A DNA stretch of 64,000 nucleotides, from positions 117,959,127 to 118,023,126 of the forward strand of contig OZ020594.1 in the NCBI GenBank assembly GCA_963971535.1, in the 5' to 3' direction. Below the pieces are notes generated by a model. The model saw only the letters and a list, made by a program, of their open reading frames with translations, did not search any database and had not been told where the DNA came from. The position numbers and the translations under genes are program-made. Positions 33,226 through 44,878 of the stretch are shown one piece after another (the first letter of the stretch is position 1; each line of letters starts with the position of its first letter). The DNA is from Notolepis coatsorum. Lineage: Eukaryota; Chordata; Actinopteri; Aulopiformes; Paralepididae.

Positions 33226-34548
33226 TGTTGTGAAGGGCCAGATTAAACTGAGAGTCTACCTTTATTGTTTGATATACTTTGTATATTATTTATATATATA
33301 CACGGAATATCCCTTTACCTGCGTTCAGACCAGAGTAATATTCGCTCTCCTATTGGACAGCGCCCCCAGGCGCCAGCGCGCAAGCCCCCAACGGCAAGTT
33401 CAAAGACAACTGCAGGCATGTCGGAACATGCCCGGAGTCAGCGTAGTGATACCAGACAAGGACTGAGGTTGGGACTAGATATTCACTTAAGTATAAATAC
33501 AGCGCAAGGTGCGCACACCGTGCTTAGTTCAATTCAGTTACGTTCAGTACCTTACCCACCTTCACCACGAGTCAACGTGCAGTGAAGTGAGCAACCTTGC
33601 GTCTAACAGAGCATTGAGAACCGCGTGCGAATAGAATGGTAAACGTGTCAGAGTTTAATGAAGTAACGTTGAGTTTGACTTAATCTAATGTGAAGTAAAT
33701 AGTTGTTCATTTATTGTATATCGTGCGGCCACAGTTCTTTCGTGTGTAGCATTACCCAGCGGTTCGTCGTGTCTTTAGCTAGTGTACTTAACCAGGCTGT
33801 GTGGCCTAAATACGTCGCCCACACCCGAGGAGTCCTAGGCGGAGAACCGTTGGACATGTACACAGGAGAATCGGCGTCGGCGATTGCAGAACCATTCCTG
33901 GTTGGATTATATTGATTTGGAACGTGGTACCCGGAGAAGAGCATCGTTGATTTCCACTATCGTTTGGGATTCAACCTCGTGAGGATTACAACTCGGGCCT
34001 GCCTCGTGGACGGGGCTGGCTAGCTGTCATCAATGCTGTCGAGCATCTGGATTACAATTATTACTTTGCTGCTGATCAAGGGAGTTTACAAGGACCGACT
34101 CCTGTACCTGGAGTCTCTTTATTCCTCATTGAATCAGACGGAGTACCCGAACATTCCTCTACCCTCCAGGCCTTACACCCCCGGAGGGAACCCATTGTCT
34201 CCAGTCGGTACCAGTGTTGCCCTATATAGTTGCTACTATACGACAGGTGGTGTCAACTTAGACCCATCGTAGGATTCCTGCTATTCTTAGTGACTCATGC
34301 TCTTGACTGACTTTACGTATATTCTTCGCCATACAAGCGCGACCCTAATTCTCATTCTGTAACCTAACGTTGCCTAATAATAATAAATTACCCTCAAATA
34401 CTATTTCTGTGTCAATGCCGTGTTCTTGTGGGTGTTCACCATCGATATTTGATGTACTGTCTGGCCAGTGATTAAAGTACATAACTAGCAGTGGTTTAAT
34501 CTATCACAATCTTTAATACAGTCAGGGTTTTGTAACCCCTCAGTTACA
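33226..34548 (+). mobile_element. Solo LTR (1,323 bp) of an LTR retrotransposon
   Basis: Begins TGTTGTGAAGGGCCAGATTA and ends CCCCTCAGTTACA, with an exact 5-bp TSD GTAGG (33221-33225 and 34549-34553). TATAAATA at 33492-33499 and AATAAA at 34382-34387 suggest promoter and polyadenylation signals. No internal coding region is present, so it arose by LTR-LTR recombination. The superfamily (Gypsy, BEL or other) cannot be told from the LTR alone. The copy at 40291-41674 is the same family. Confidence 0.9.
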
Positions 34549-35034
34549 GTAGGTTTGTTGTGGTTTTCTGTGTGTGTAGATCAATGGCGGATTTACCGGA
34601 AGTTAAAAACTAATAAGCGCTTGCCGATTGGTGCTAAGAACAGCAGGGCGGGTGCAAGCGGTGTGACGTAATTGGCAGACTCGACTGTCAATCAAAATTA
34701 TTCTGTTTGCCGTCAGAATGAATGAATGAATGAAAACTTTATTAACAGATTACAGAATGGGTACAATATAGTACAGCTGAATACAACAACAGTGGACTGG
34801 AGGATGAAGACCAGAAAAAGACTTTAGGCTTTTTTACATAAGGGTCCTCCATTTTCAATTCATCAAAATATTTAGAGACATACAAATATACATAAAAATG
34901 CTATTTATTGATTGATTGATTGATTGATTTAAAACTGTATTAACATATTGCAGAATGGGTACAGTACAGCTCAATACATACAATTGTTAAGGGGATGCAG
35001 ACCAGAGAAAGACTTTCATCTTGTTTACATCAGG

Positions 35035-36694
35035 CAGGGCTGTACGCTGCGATGATCTCATCGCAAATTGCCCCTTTAATTGGCCGTTGCGATTGGTAAA
35101 TAATATTTGGGGGCGGGCTTGCGAGTAGGGATTTCAAGCCGTGCATTCGCATTTCACTCCTAAATGATCCAAGGCGTGTGATGACGCTGAGCACTCAGGT
35201 ATGATCAGCGGGGAAAATCAACTGAGCACTCACTCTGATAGACTGGCTGACTGTCTGATTTAGCTATGAAGAAAAGTAAAGTTAGTAGTAGGGATGGGAA
35301 TCGATGGTTCCTAACTGGGTTTTGGCCATATGCTCCCGAAATTCTCCCGCTGTTTGGCTGCTTCTATGTGCAGTGAAAACTACTCGAAATGCAGAACCTA
35401 GTCATTGATTTAGTTCAGGGTTAGCTAACGCTAGCTAACGTGAGCTAATCAAGCTCACAGAGAGAGATAAACAGCTGACAGCAGGTAGTACAGGTACAAA
35501 TACAATAAAACAAGGGGTGGGGGCTGTTGTGTAAACCTTGTGTTGCGTCAATCTGGTCCACACGTTACTCGTTCATATCTCAGCCCGTGCTGAGATATGC
35601 CCATTCCGCGGTCTGTTAATAAAGTTTTCAATCAGACAGATGTATGGAAAGGCTTTTATTATAACATTCGTTGAGGTAAAATCATTATGCCTCATTTAGT
35701 CATCCTGCAGAGCACTGGTCTCCTACTCGTGGGCCGTGGGCAGCTAACGTTAGTAGCTTTGTTGACGTTGTTCAGCACACAGGGCATTCAGGAAGTCAAA
35801 AACGAATGCGATTGGTGCTAAGAACAGCAGGGCGGGTGCAAGCGTTGTGACGTAATTGGCAGACTCTACTGTCAATCAAAATTATTCTGTTTTCCGTCAG
35901 AATGAATGAATGAGAACTTTATTAACAGATTGCATAATGGGTACAATACAGTACAGGAGGATGAAGACCAGAGAAAGACTTTCGGCTTTTTTACATAAGG
36001 GTCCTCCATTTTCAATTCATCAAAACATTTAGAGACATACAAATATACAGTAGTTTCATAAAAATGCTAAAATGCTATTGATTGATTTAAAACTGTATTA
36101 ACATATTGCAGAATGGGTACAGTACAGCTCAATACATACAATTGTTAAGGGGATGCAGACCAGAGAAAGACTTTTGTCTTGTTTACATCAGGGTGCCCCA
36201 TTTTCAATTCATCATATTTCATATCTAAATCATATAATATCTCATTGCTAAATATATGCAATATATAATCTAATAATCCAATAATCTAAATCTAATATAT
36301 AATATAAAAATGCTAAATGCATGGGTATTTTATTTTGTCTTTAATGTTAGCTTGCAAACTCATACTGTCTTGGTAAGCCTCATAATGAATTGTTTGGGGT
36401 AAAAAAAGAAAAACATTGTGATCGCCGAAAGGTCAGAAAATATCGTGATATCATATTTAGGCCATATCGCCCAGCCCTAGTTGGTTCATTATAAAAGATA
36501 CAAACCTGACAACAAAAGCACTTAAATGTTAAATAAAAGGACCACAGTAATGAGGCAGGAGGAACATATTTTTTTGCACTATAATGGTAAAATTGTTATT
36601 AAAAAATTTGCCCCTAAAACATATTTTTTTGCCCCTAAATTTCTAATTTAGGGGCAAGTGTGCCCCTAGTGAAAAAGCTTAGCGTACAGCCCTG
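35035..36694. mobile_element. hAT element (1,660 bp) with CAGGGCTGTACGCT ends
   Basis: Left end CAGGGCTGTACGCTGCGATG and, reversed, right end CAGGGCTGTACGCTAAGCTT share 14 bases. The left flank is ACATCAGG (35027-35034). The right flank keeps only TCAGG, a 3-base loss where the next element inserted. It holds a chimeric insertion (35289-36480) of another hAT family. Confidence 0.8.
35289..36480. mobile_element. Chimeric hAT: GGGATGGGAATCG left end, GGGCGATAT right end
   Basis: Starts TAGGGATGGGAATCGATGGT and ends GGCCATATCGCCCAGCCCTA. The two ends are not inverted copies of each other, and the flanks (GTTAGTAG, GTTGGTTC) do not match. 35300-35490 is the reverse complement relative of 52600-52860. 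From about 35545 the sequence follows the core of 32734-37829. A recombinant or a deletion joining two elements is likely. Confidence 0.6.
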
Positions 36695-36700
36695 TCAGGG

Positions 36701-37521
36701 TAGGGCTGGGCGATAAAACGATAACGATAACTATCGCGATAAATTATTTCCTCGAAATAAACATGAAACGTGGTCGCAAAGTTTCGATATATCGATTTTC
36801 CAAGCTTGGATATGAGCACACGCACTAACAACCAATCAGTGAAGGAGATGGCCGATAGCGGAAGGAGACCCGGAAGGAGACGCGGAGGTAGGACTCAGTA
36901 AACAAGGCTGGCTAGGGCTAATTAGCTTGCACGGCGCTATTTTACAGTTTACCTGCCGAGTTGGTGTGTGTTTTGAATTCTGAGGGTAACTGTTATAGTA
37001 GTGTGGGGTATACGGTGGACGTCGTTGCAATGAATTGGGCGGAACAGAGTATTTTAGGGTCATTTTTAGTACATTGTCATGAGATACTCCGCTCGGAAAC
37101 GAGGCTGGCTAGGGCTAATTAGCTTGCACGGCGCTATTTTACAGGTTACCTGCCGAGTTGGTGTGTGTTTTGAATTCTGAGGGTAACTGTTATAGTAGTG
37201 TGGGGTATACGGTGGACGTCGTTGCAATGAATTGGGCGAAACAGAGTATTTTATGGTCATTTTTAGTACATTGTCATGAGATACTCCGCTTGCTTTGGCT
37301 AACTGCTAACGTGCGCGGACTGATGACGACATCAACTCGACTCTCGAGACATTCACAGCAGCAAAACAAGTCTATTAATAGCCCGTCCATCGGCGCCGGG
37401 CATAATAAGTTAATTAAACTTGACAGACATTATATCGACGATAATTATCGATATCGAGTTATATGAAAATAATTTTATAATTTTATCACGATAACGTTTT
37501 TGGCCATATCGCCCAGCCCCA
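36701..37521. mobile_element. hAT MITE (821 bp) with a 197-bp internal duplication
   Basis: Ends TAGGGCTGGGCGATAAAACG and, reversed, TGGGGCTGGGCGATATGGCC. The right TSD CATCAGGG (37522-37529) has a left partner reading TCAGGG after a 3-base loss. Inside, a block starting AGGCTGGCTAGGGCTAATTA occurs at 36905 and 37102, a near-identical direct duplication with 197-bp period. Confidence 0.82.
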
Positions 37522-38078
37522 CATCAGGGTCCCCCATTTTCAATTCATCATATTTCATATCTAAATCATATAATATCTCATTGCTAAATATATGCAATAT
37601 ATAATCTAATAATCCAATAATCTAAATCTAATATATAATATAAAAATGCTAAATGCATGGGTATTTTATTTTGTCTTTAATGTTAGCTTGCAAACTCAAA
37701 TACTGTCTTGGTAAGCCTCATAATGAATTGTTTTGGGAAAAAAAGAAAAACATCGTGATGTGTATCGTGTATCGCCGAAAGGTCAGAAAATATCGTGATA
37801 TCATATTTAGGCCATATCGCCCAGCCCTACACTGAACCAATATGTTGGAGCAAGATTCAGTCCTTATTATTTATTTATTTAGTTAATAATATATATATAT
37901 ATGTTTGGAAAACGATTGGAAATGAACTTGATTGATAACATCTTTTATTTGGTATGATTTGGATGCGTGTTGCTTTGACAACGTCCAGGCGTGTCCAGTC
38001 CAGCCCATTTTGAACCGAGTGTGTCATCAATGGGACTGGTGCCCTAGCACGCAGCCCAGACGGATTTTGAAATAACAA

Positions 38079-38235
38079 GTGTACATGTACACCTCAAATA
38101 CTGCACATGTACACACAACTACATGTACACCTCCAATACTGTACATGTACACCTCCAATACTGTACATGTACACACAACTACATGTACACCTCCAATACT
38201 GCACATGTACACACAACTACATGTACACCTCCAAT
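38079..38235. repeat. 38-bp ACATGTACAC minisatellite, left part
   Basis: Copies of a unit with ACATGTACACACAACTACAT followed by GTACACCTCCAATACTGT, the same array as 39100-39765, cut by the hAT at 38236-39099. The words ACATGT and TGTACA are self-complementary. Confidence 0.9.
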
Positions 38236-39099
38236 CAGGGAACAAAATTTACTTTTTGACTTACCAGCCATTTGGCTGGTAGATTTTAAAAACTACCAGC
38301 CAGGCAGATTTTTTACCAGCCAAAAATTAAAAATAGCTTTTTAGTATATCGCCATGTGTTATTATTACTATATAATACTCTCATATGCTATTTTCAATTA
38401 ATATCATAAACAACATAAGGAATATTAGCATAATTTTTAGTGGACTGAAGGAATGAGTCAGCGTTAATAGTTTTAAATGCAAATAATTTATTGAAACATA
38501 GAAGTGGGGTCGGGGACACACACTGTTTCAACTCACCACCCCCGCATCATATTGTAGTCTAGTCTGTCTTCAAACTTCCACTCCTCTCGAAACCTTTTTA
38601 TATTTGAATATCAACATTATCTGTGCATCCTCAGTAATCCTCAGTTTACTACAATATACTCCTCTCCTGAGTCCTGACTAGTGACTTCATCGTCTTTCCA
38701 AACGCACGCGCACACACAGAGAAAGGGAGAGTGCCCCCCCCCCCCCCCCATTTCCCTTTCCCCAGTCCACACTGTCTGCTGTTCTCTATGGCTCTGCCGC
38801 TGATCAGGATTAGCTTGTTAGCTTACGCTAACATAACGTTCATTTCGGGCGATGTGGGCATAAAGGAATGGCGACGATGCAATGCATGTTAGATGCATTT
38901 GACCCGTTGTGAGAAGAAGAAAAAACCACAGACTTATTTCGGCTCGCAAAATAGGCGCACTGCTGTGTAGCTCTGCTCTCAGGGAACAAACTTAACTTTT
39001 TGACTTACCAGCCATTTGGCTGGTAGATTTTAAAAACTACCAGCCAGGCAGATTTTTTACCAGCCATTGGTGGTTGGCTGGTACTTATTTTGTTCCCTG
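38236..39099. mobile_element. hAT MITE (864 bp) inside the minisatellite
   Basis: Exact TSD CCTCCAAT (38228-38235 and 39100-39107). Ends CAGGGAACAAAATTTACTTT and, reversed, CAGGGAACAAAATAAGTACC. Its left end (TTGACTTACCAGCCATTTGG and the following TGGTAGATTTTAAAAACTAC) is repeated almost exactly at about 38981-39066, near the right end. It also has a C run of about 17 at 38735-38751. Confidence 0.93.
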
Positions 39100-39765
39100 C
39101 CTCCAATACATATACATGTACACACAACTACATGTACACCTCCAATACTGCACATGTACACACAACTACATGTACACCTCCAATACTGTACATGTACACA
39201 CAACTACATGTACACATCCAATACTGTACATGTACACACAACTACATGTACACCTCCAATACTGCACATGTACACACAACTACATGTACACCTCAAACAC
39301 ATATACATGTACACACAACTACATGTACACCTCCAATACTGTACATGTACACACAACTACATGTACACCTGCAATACTGTACATACATACAACTACATGT
39401 ACACCTCCAATATATACATGTACACACAACTACATGTACACGTCCAATACTGCACATGTACACAACTACATGTACACCTCCAATACTGTACATGTACACA
39501 CAACTACATGTACACGTCCAATACTGCACATGTACACAACTACATGTACACCTCCAATACTGCACATGTACACACAACTACATGTACACCTCCAACACAT
39601 ATACATGTACACACAACTACATGTACACGTCCAATACGGTACATGTACACACAACTACATGTACTGCATACCTCCAATACTGTACATGTACACACAACTA
39701 CATGTACACCTCCAATACTGTACATGTACACACAACTACATGTACACCTCCAATACTGTACTAAG
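39100..39765. repeat. 38-bp ACATGTACAC minisatellite, main part
   Basis: About seventeen imperfect copies of the 38-bp unit with 34- and 40-bp variants. Because the unit lacks stops and its length is not a multiple of three, all three plus-strand frames stay open for over 220 codons. This is a composition effect, not coding. Confidence 0.95.
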
Positions 39766-40087
39766 GGCGCTTTCACATATAGTTTTGGTGGACTCTGTGC
39801 GGTTCGGGGGGTGAAGTTGCAACATTGTTGCATTCTTCATTTGGTTTGTCTGCATTCACATTGCAATTTGTCAAGCGCACTAAACTTTCTGAACAATGTC
39901 ACGCGGTCGAAAAGGGCGCTCGTCTATTGGACACAATAGAGTAGAAATGTGTGTGTGACTGTTTGATTGATTGATTGAAAACTTTATTAACAGATTGCAG
40001 AATGGGTACAATACAGTACAGCTCAGTACACACAATTGTTAAGGGGATGCAGACCAGAGAAAGACTTTCGTCTCGTTTACATCAGGG

Positions 40088-42444
40088 TAGAGCTGCCGCG
40101 GTATTGATGTTTTCCTTACCGCACAAATTTGCGAAATATTTCCTACCGCTGCGGTTATTACCGCCCACACACACACACAAAAAAAAAAAAGTTTGAATGC
40201 ATTTTTTTTTTGTAGTCTACTCTTTATAGCATATAGCCTGCCTCTAGTCTAAATGTCTATCTTTAGAGGATGACTTTGCAGCATGAATATTGTTGTGAAG
40301 GATCAGATTAAACCGAATATATATATTTATTTATATATATATATTTAATTGTATTTGTATATCGTTTGATATCCCCTGTATATTCCTTGTACAATATGCA
40401 CTGAATATCCCTTTAGTCTACTAAACAGCCCATAATAGTTTCATTCTACCATTGGACGAGAACCTGGCGCCAGGTTGCCATACCCCTAGGTTCAAGTTCA
40501 ATCGTGCCGCCCAACATGTCGTGGCAAGCCCCGGTTCCGCGCAGGAATATGTCGGGCGAAATACGAATGGTACTATTTGTTCATAGCGCATATATATATG
40601 GCGCAAGTAAAGTAGAACTTTTTTTTAGTCCAGTTCTTTACCCTCCAACAGAGTGACAGACGCGAAGCCTCCCCACGACGCACGTGTGGTGTAGTAAGGC
40701 CTACTTGGCCCCAGAATAGGCATTGAGATATCGTGTAGATTAATAGTTGAATAGTCATAGTTTGGCACTATACCGTCGAGTTGGACGTATTCTATTAAGC
40801 TAATAATAGTCTATTTATGTATGGTGCATCGTTCGGTTAGAGTTCTAAAGTTATCAGTACCCCCATCGTTCCTGACGTTATCTGGACGCTTAACCAGGCT
40901 GGGCAGACCCCTAGTGGTGCTTGCATCCGAGGAGCTCCGGGCCAGGGCGACTGGACCTGTATATTGGATTACTCTACCCAGACGACGGCGAGCCTTCCAC
41001 GGCTTGGATTATGCTTTGGGTGCTTTGATTATTCCATGGATAAAGGCCAACACTGCGGAGTGTTGGAACTACCCCCCGGAGAGGACTCCAGGTGAGACGG
41101 CGCTCTACACCAGTGAGGTCGCCTCACGTCTCTCCGTTGTGGACCGGCAGCTACCGTCCACAGAGGGTCCAGCTGTATTCGTCTGCGGACCGAGGTTCTG
41201 TGGGCACCGTGTTCAAGACTTTGAATTCTCCCAAGACACCGTCGGCCAGATGGGATACCGCCAGCGGCTTCTCTAACCCCCCCCTCCTACTGTCTTACAA
41301 CCAGCGGGACCCCCCCCCCCCCCTTTAGTGTATCCAGCTATAATCATTTAAGTACCATCGCTATCGTTTCCTAAATATTCCAGGTTGTATACTTACTCCC
41401 TGCGTAACCAGAAATTGGACATTCAATGTTGATTTACCTACGAATACTCATTTGCCATAAAAGTGCATATTTCAAATCATAAGTGTAAACAAGTGAACGT
41501 TGTATATACCTTTTGCTATATTAAACCTTCGATTTGGTACATTTGTGTGGATTCGTTTCATCAGGTGGGAAAGTGTTCATCATACTTATATCATGTACTG
41601 GATGGCCAGAAGTTAAAGTACAAGAGGTAGTGGTATTAAATATCATATCTAACAATACAGTCAGGGAATTGACAAATATTGTTTGGGATTCGGCAAGCAC
41701 GCATTCGTTATTAAAAGTGAAACACGGATTCGAAGTCTCCCCTCTGTGTCGCGGGCAGGGGTGGTAGCGGCGCGCCCGCCGGTTACCCCCCCGACCCTTT
41801 CTTCTTCTTATTATTATAACGTTACTACTTATGATTACAAAGGCATTCGTTTTGTGGCATTAACGTTATATAGTTACACGTTCAATAACATCAGCGTATT
41901 TACCGGACCATAGCAAGGCAAGCGTTACTCAATTCATATCTCAGTTCCTTTCTTTGCTCAGAGCGTGCCGAGTTGTACCCATTCTGCGGTCTGTTAATAA
42001 AGTTTTCAATCAGACAAGTGTATAGAACGAAGGGCTTTTATTATAACATTTCGTTGCAGTAAAATCATTATGCCTCGTTCCCTGAGGAGCGACGGTAATC
42101 CACTCCGGTCTCCGGTGGGAGCTAACGTATTAGCCGTGTTGTGACTGTGAGCTCTGATCAATGGCTGACATTCAGGAAGTAAAAGCACGCTCCAACGTGT
42201 GACGCGTATCTCTTCTGACCAATCAGTGGTCTGCAGTGTTTCATGTGACTTTTCTGGTACCCAATAGGGTCGCTTGGAACCTCAACAGAGAAGTAGGGTA
42301 TATCTGCAGAGCCGCAAGCCCAACGAGAGCAGGGTACTTTATTATTATTATAAAAAACAGCGGTGATGCGGTATTCAGCCCAACTCTACGGTGGGCATGA
42401 TGTAACAGCGATACCGCGGTAATACCGATACCGTGGCAGCTCTA
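40088..42444. mobile_element. hAT element (2.36 kb with a solo LTR), GAGCTGCCGCGGT ends
   Basis: Exact TSD CATCAGGG (40080-40087 and 42445-42452). Ends TAGAGCTGCCGCGGTATTGA and, reversed, TAGAGCTGCCACGGTATCGG. Contains the solo LTR 40291-41674. The remaining core (41815-42340) carries GTTTTGTGGCATTAACGTTA and CTGTTAATAAAGTTTTCAAT, as in hAT elements with other ends. Confidence 0.93.
40291..41674 (+). mobile_element. Solo LTR (1,384 bp), second copy of the family
   Basis: Begins TGTTGTGAAGGATCAGATTA and ends GTCAGGGAATTGACA, with an exact 5-bp TSD AATAT (40286-40290 and 41675-41679). It aligns end to end with 33226-34548 in outline, but the middle has diverged strongly. AT-rich ATATATATATGGCGC near 40590 occupies the TATA position. 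C-rich runs occur at 41275-41330. Confidence 0.9.
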
Positions 42445-42773
42445 CATCAGGGTCCCCCATTTTCAATTCATCAGGACATATATGACATACATGACATACA
42501 GATAGACAGTACTGCCACATCTATACATTTATGACATACCAGATTTGCAAATATAGTACTGTTTGTGATACAAAAAGAGTCTAGAAAAGAGTATATACAT
42601 TTGACGTCAAAACTGTACATTGGGGGAGGTTGGGTGGGTGGGGGGGGCTGTACATTGGAGGTGGTTCGGTGGGTGGGGTGGGGGTTGGGTAGGAGGGGTG
42701 GGTGGGTGGGGAACACTGTAGAACTGTACAAGCAAAACTGTACATTTGAATATTGACAAAACCATACATGGTA

Positions 42774-43021
42774 ATTCTAATTTTTTTTTTAAACTTTTGG
42801 CCATTTCCCTGGCTCTTTTATACGTTTATCGCATTTATACTTGGTCAAGTTCGACCGACAGAAGCAGGCTGAAAGGGTTCAGATGGGGGGGAAGACACTC
42901 TGGGAAAGGCACGGCTGCAGTCCGGGATTCGAACTCGCTCAGCCCCAGATCCGTGACGAGCACGGTTGTCCACGGCGCTGAAATAGCACTCGCGGTACGT
43001 GGTGAGCTACTGGAGCTCCCC
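42774..43021 (-). mobile_element. tRNA-derived SINE (about 250 bp)
   Basis: Flanked by ACCATACATGGT (42761-42772 and 43022-43033). On the minus strand the head has A-box-like TAGCTCACCACG and B-box-like GAGTTCGAATCCC. A T run at 42781-42791 marks its poly-A end, on the minus strand. Confidence 0.85.
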
Positions 43022-43245
43022 ACCATACATGGTCATTAACTGTACATTGGAGGGGGTTGGGTTGGACATTTACATGGGCCAGTTTTGAATTGCAGTCTCC
43101 CGTAGGTGTTCTTTGAGAGTGTTTTTGAAAGTGGGTAGTGATTCAGATTATTTTATGGCTGTGGGTAGCGGGCGTTCCACATTGTTGGCATAATTGCAAA
43201 AAGTGTTTAGTCTAGCTAACTAATCGATGTGATTGGCTTAGACCG

Positions 43246-43357
43246 TATTGTGTACGGTTGGCTGGCTGGCTGACTTGTGTTGTGGATTGGGGGTGGCCAG
43301 CTGGCTATCTGGCAGTTCGTAGTGCAGTAGCTGGCTGGATAGCTGTTGTATTGTGGG
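43246..43357. repeat. CTGG-rich low-complexity sequence, left of the MITE
   Basis: Imperfect GGCTGGCTGG/CAGCTGGC words; GGCAGTTCGTAGTGCAGTAG occurs both here (43312) and after the MITE (44334), so the MITE sits inside a tandem repeat. Confidence 0.75.
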
Positions 43358-44314
43358 TTAACACATTAATTGCCAATGACAAGTATACTTGTTATTGGCC
43401 ACCATGCGTTGAGTGCCAACAACGAGTAAACTCGTTTTTATGATCGTTATTTCTTTTATTCGCTATTGGCATTCATAATTCATCCAGGAAGCCTCCTGGA
43501 GCCAGCTGGACCCTGTCTGATATTGCAACGCCTCAATACCGCCGCTTGGTGGATTTCGGGCGAGTTACACTCCACTGTGACTCTAAACCGAAAGTGGCGC
43601 TCTGTGCATCGGGGAAAAAGCTCTGCCTTGTAATATCTTGAAACGTGGATCAATATACACACCTCGAGTGCATGGTAGCTCTTTCGAGATGCAAGAATCA
43701 ATATGCTTTCGGCGTTTATTGTGTCATACAAACGGAAAATGGATCTAGCAGATCAACGTCAAATAATTGGATTTTTTTTTCTCCAGACGCATCGGCCACA
43801 GGTAAGAGGAATCTAGCGTTATGTCCAGCTCGATTGTCCATTTCTTTCATTGCAATCTGTCAGATCAACGTATGGTGTATTACTAAAGAAAGCCGTTAGT
43901 GACAATCAAAGAATCATAAACCCTAACCCCCCCCCCCCTTTCCTTCACACATGATGGAGCATAATGTATCATATGCATTTGACATTTTTTAAATAGCGTG
44001 TATAGGGACGAAACGCCAATCGATAATGTATAATACGCGCCGGGGCCTATAGCGTGCATTCTAGGAATTACTGCTATACAGTCTAAAAACACTTATATTC
44101 TCGACGGTACGAACACGACAATGTATGAATGGAAAAATATAACGTTCCCACATCCGGAACGATGGATACCCGATGTTGAATGGGACATAGTAATGTCGAT
44201 ATAGCTATAATATTTAAAAAGTTATAGCCCTGCAAAGAAGGTGAGCCACATAGGGTTACAGCACTGGCAGAGGGTGGTAAAGATGGGCATACTGCGTGGC
44301 ACCCAATGTGTTAA
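43358..44314. mobile_element. piggyBac MITE (957 bp), TTAA-flanked
   Basis: TTAA at both ends (43358-43361 and 44311-44314). Ends TTAACACATTAATTGCCA and, reversed, TTAACACATTGGGTGCCA. The interior GTTATAGCCCTGCAAAGAAG (about 44221) is the reverse complement of CTTCTTTGCAGGGCTATAAC in the MITE at 59462-61921, and the net lengths agree (957 and 958). It has no transposase. The piggyBac gene at 548-4784 is a possible source of enzyme. Confidence 0.88.
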
Positions 44315-44414
44315 GGGTAGCCAGCTAGCTGGCTGGCAGTTCGTAGTGCAGTAGCTGGCTGGCTAACGTTGGCCAATATAGCTGTAACTGAACGCCAATA
44401 GCCTTATGTGATCT

Positions 44415-44878
44415 TATTTTCTTTTTTTTGTATCTACTTTTTCTCCCCGCTTTTTTCTGTATTTTTCTCCCATCCCAATTTAGTCATTATGCCAATCCCC
44501 CCCCCCAAAGCCACCCACTTGCCGGTCTAGGGAGGGTTGAAGACTATCACATGTCTCCTCCGATACATGCAGAGTCAGCCAGCCGCTTCTTTTTACCTGA
44601 CAGCGAGGACTCTCATTGGGGGAGCCTAACGTGTGGGACGATCACACTACTTCCCGCAGATCCCTTCCTCGCTGAGCAGGCGCCCCGACCGACCTGTAGG
44701 AGTCGCTGTTTACAACGACCAGGATACCCACCGCACCGGCTTCCCACCCTCTGACACTGCCAATCGTGTTAGTATGGCCGACCGACCAAGCAGGAGGTAC
44801 CGCTGACAGCTGGATTCGATACCAGTGTCTCTGCAGTGGTAGGCAGACGCTTAGTCCGCTGCGCTACCCAGCCGCTCC
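44415..44878 (-). mobile_element. tRNA-derived SINE (about 460 bp)
   Basis: On the minus strand the head reads GCGGCTGGGTAGCGCAGCGG, then ACTAAGCGTCTGCC, an A box, and GGTATCGAATCC, a B box. The body (CTCTCATTGGGGGAGCC, then CTTCCCACCCTCTGACACTG) matches the SINE at 30976-32692. The T-rich plus-strand start (44417-44470) is its A-rich tail. Confidence 0.82.

Larger units (their letters stand above)
32734..37829. mobile_element. hAT element (5.1 kb with insertions), GGGCGATAT-end family
   Basis: Exact TSD CACTGAAC (32726-32733 and 37830-37837). Ends TAGGGCGGGGCGATATGACG and, reversed, TAGGGCTGGGCGATATGGCC. It contains a solo LTR (33226-34548), two captured LINE tails (34718-34870 and from 34910), a hAT (35035-36694) and another hAT (36701-37521). 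Net of insertions it is about 1.3 kb. The core (33060-33200, 34570-34700) is shared with other hAT elements here that have different ends. Confidence 0.9.
39962..43245 (-). pseudogene. L2-like LINE 3' end split by a hAT and a SINE
   Basis: Same family as 17303-19470. (AATC)n tail at 39964-39975, 3' UTR to 40087, hAT at 40088-42444, then the UTR resumes at 42445 (CATCAGGGTCCCCCATTTTC). It continues into a G-rich tract (42605-42720), a SINE (42774-43021) and the last part of the ORF (GTAGGTGTTCTTTGAGAGTG, about 43090-43215). No reverse-transcriptase core remains. Confidence 0.8.

Noticed and set aside
39067-39939. Three long overlapping plus-strand open frames (224-290 codons)
   Set aside because: All three frames are open only because the 38-bp minisatellite has no stops and its length is not a multiple of three. 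The proteins are simple Cys/His/Thr/Tyr repeats.
40821-41276. 151-codon open frame
   Set aside because: Lies wholly inside a solo LTR; the sister LTR does not preserve it.
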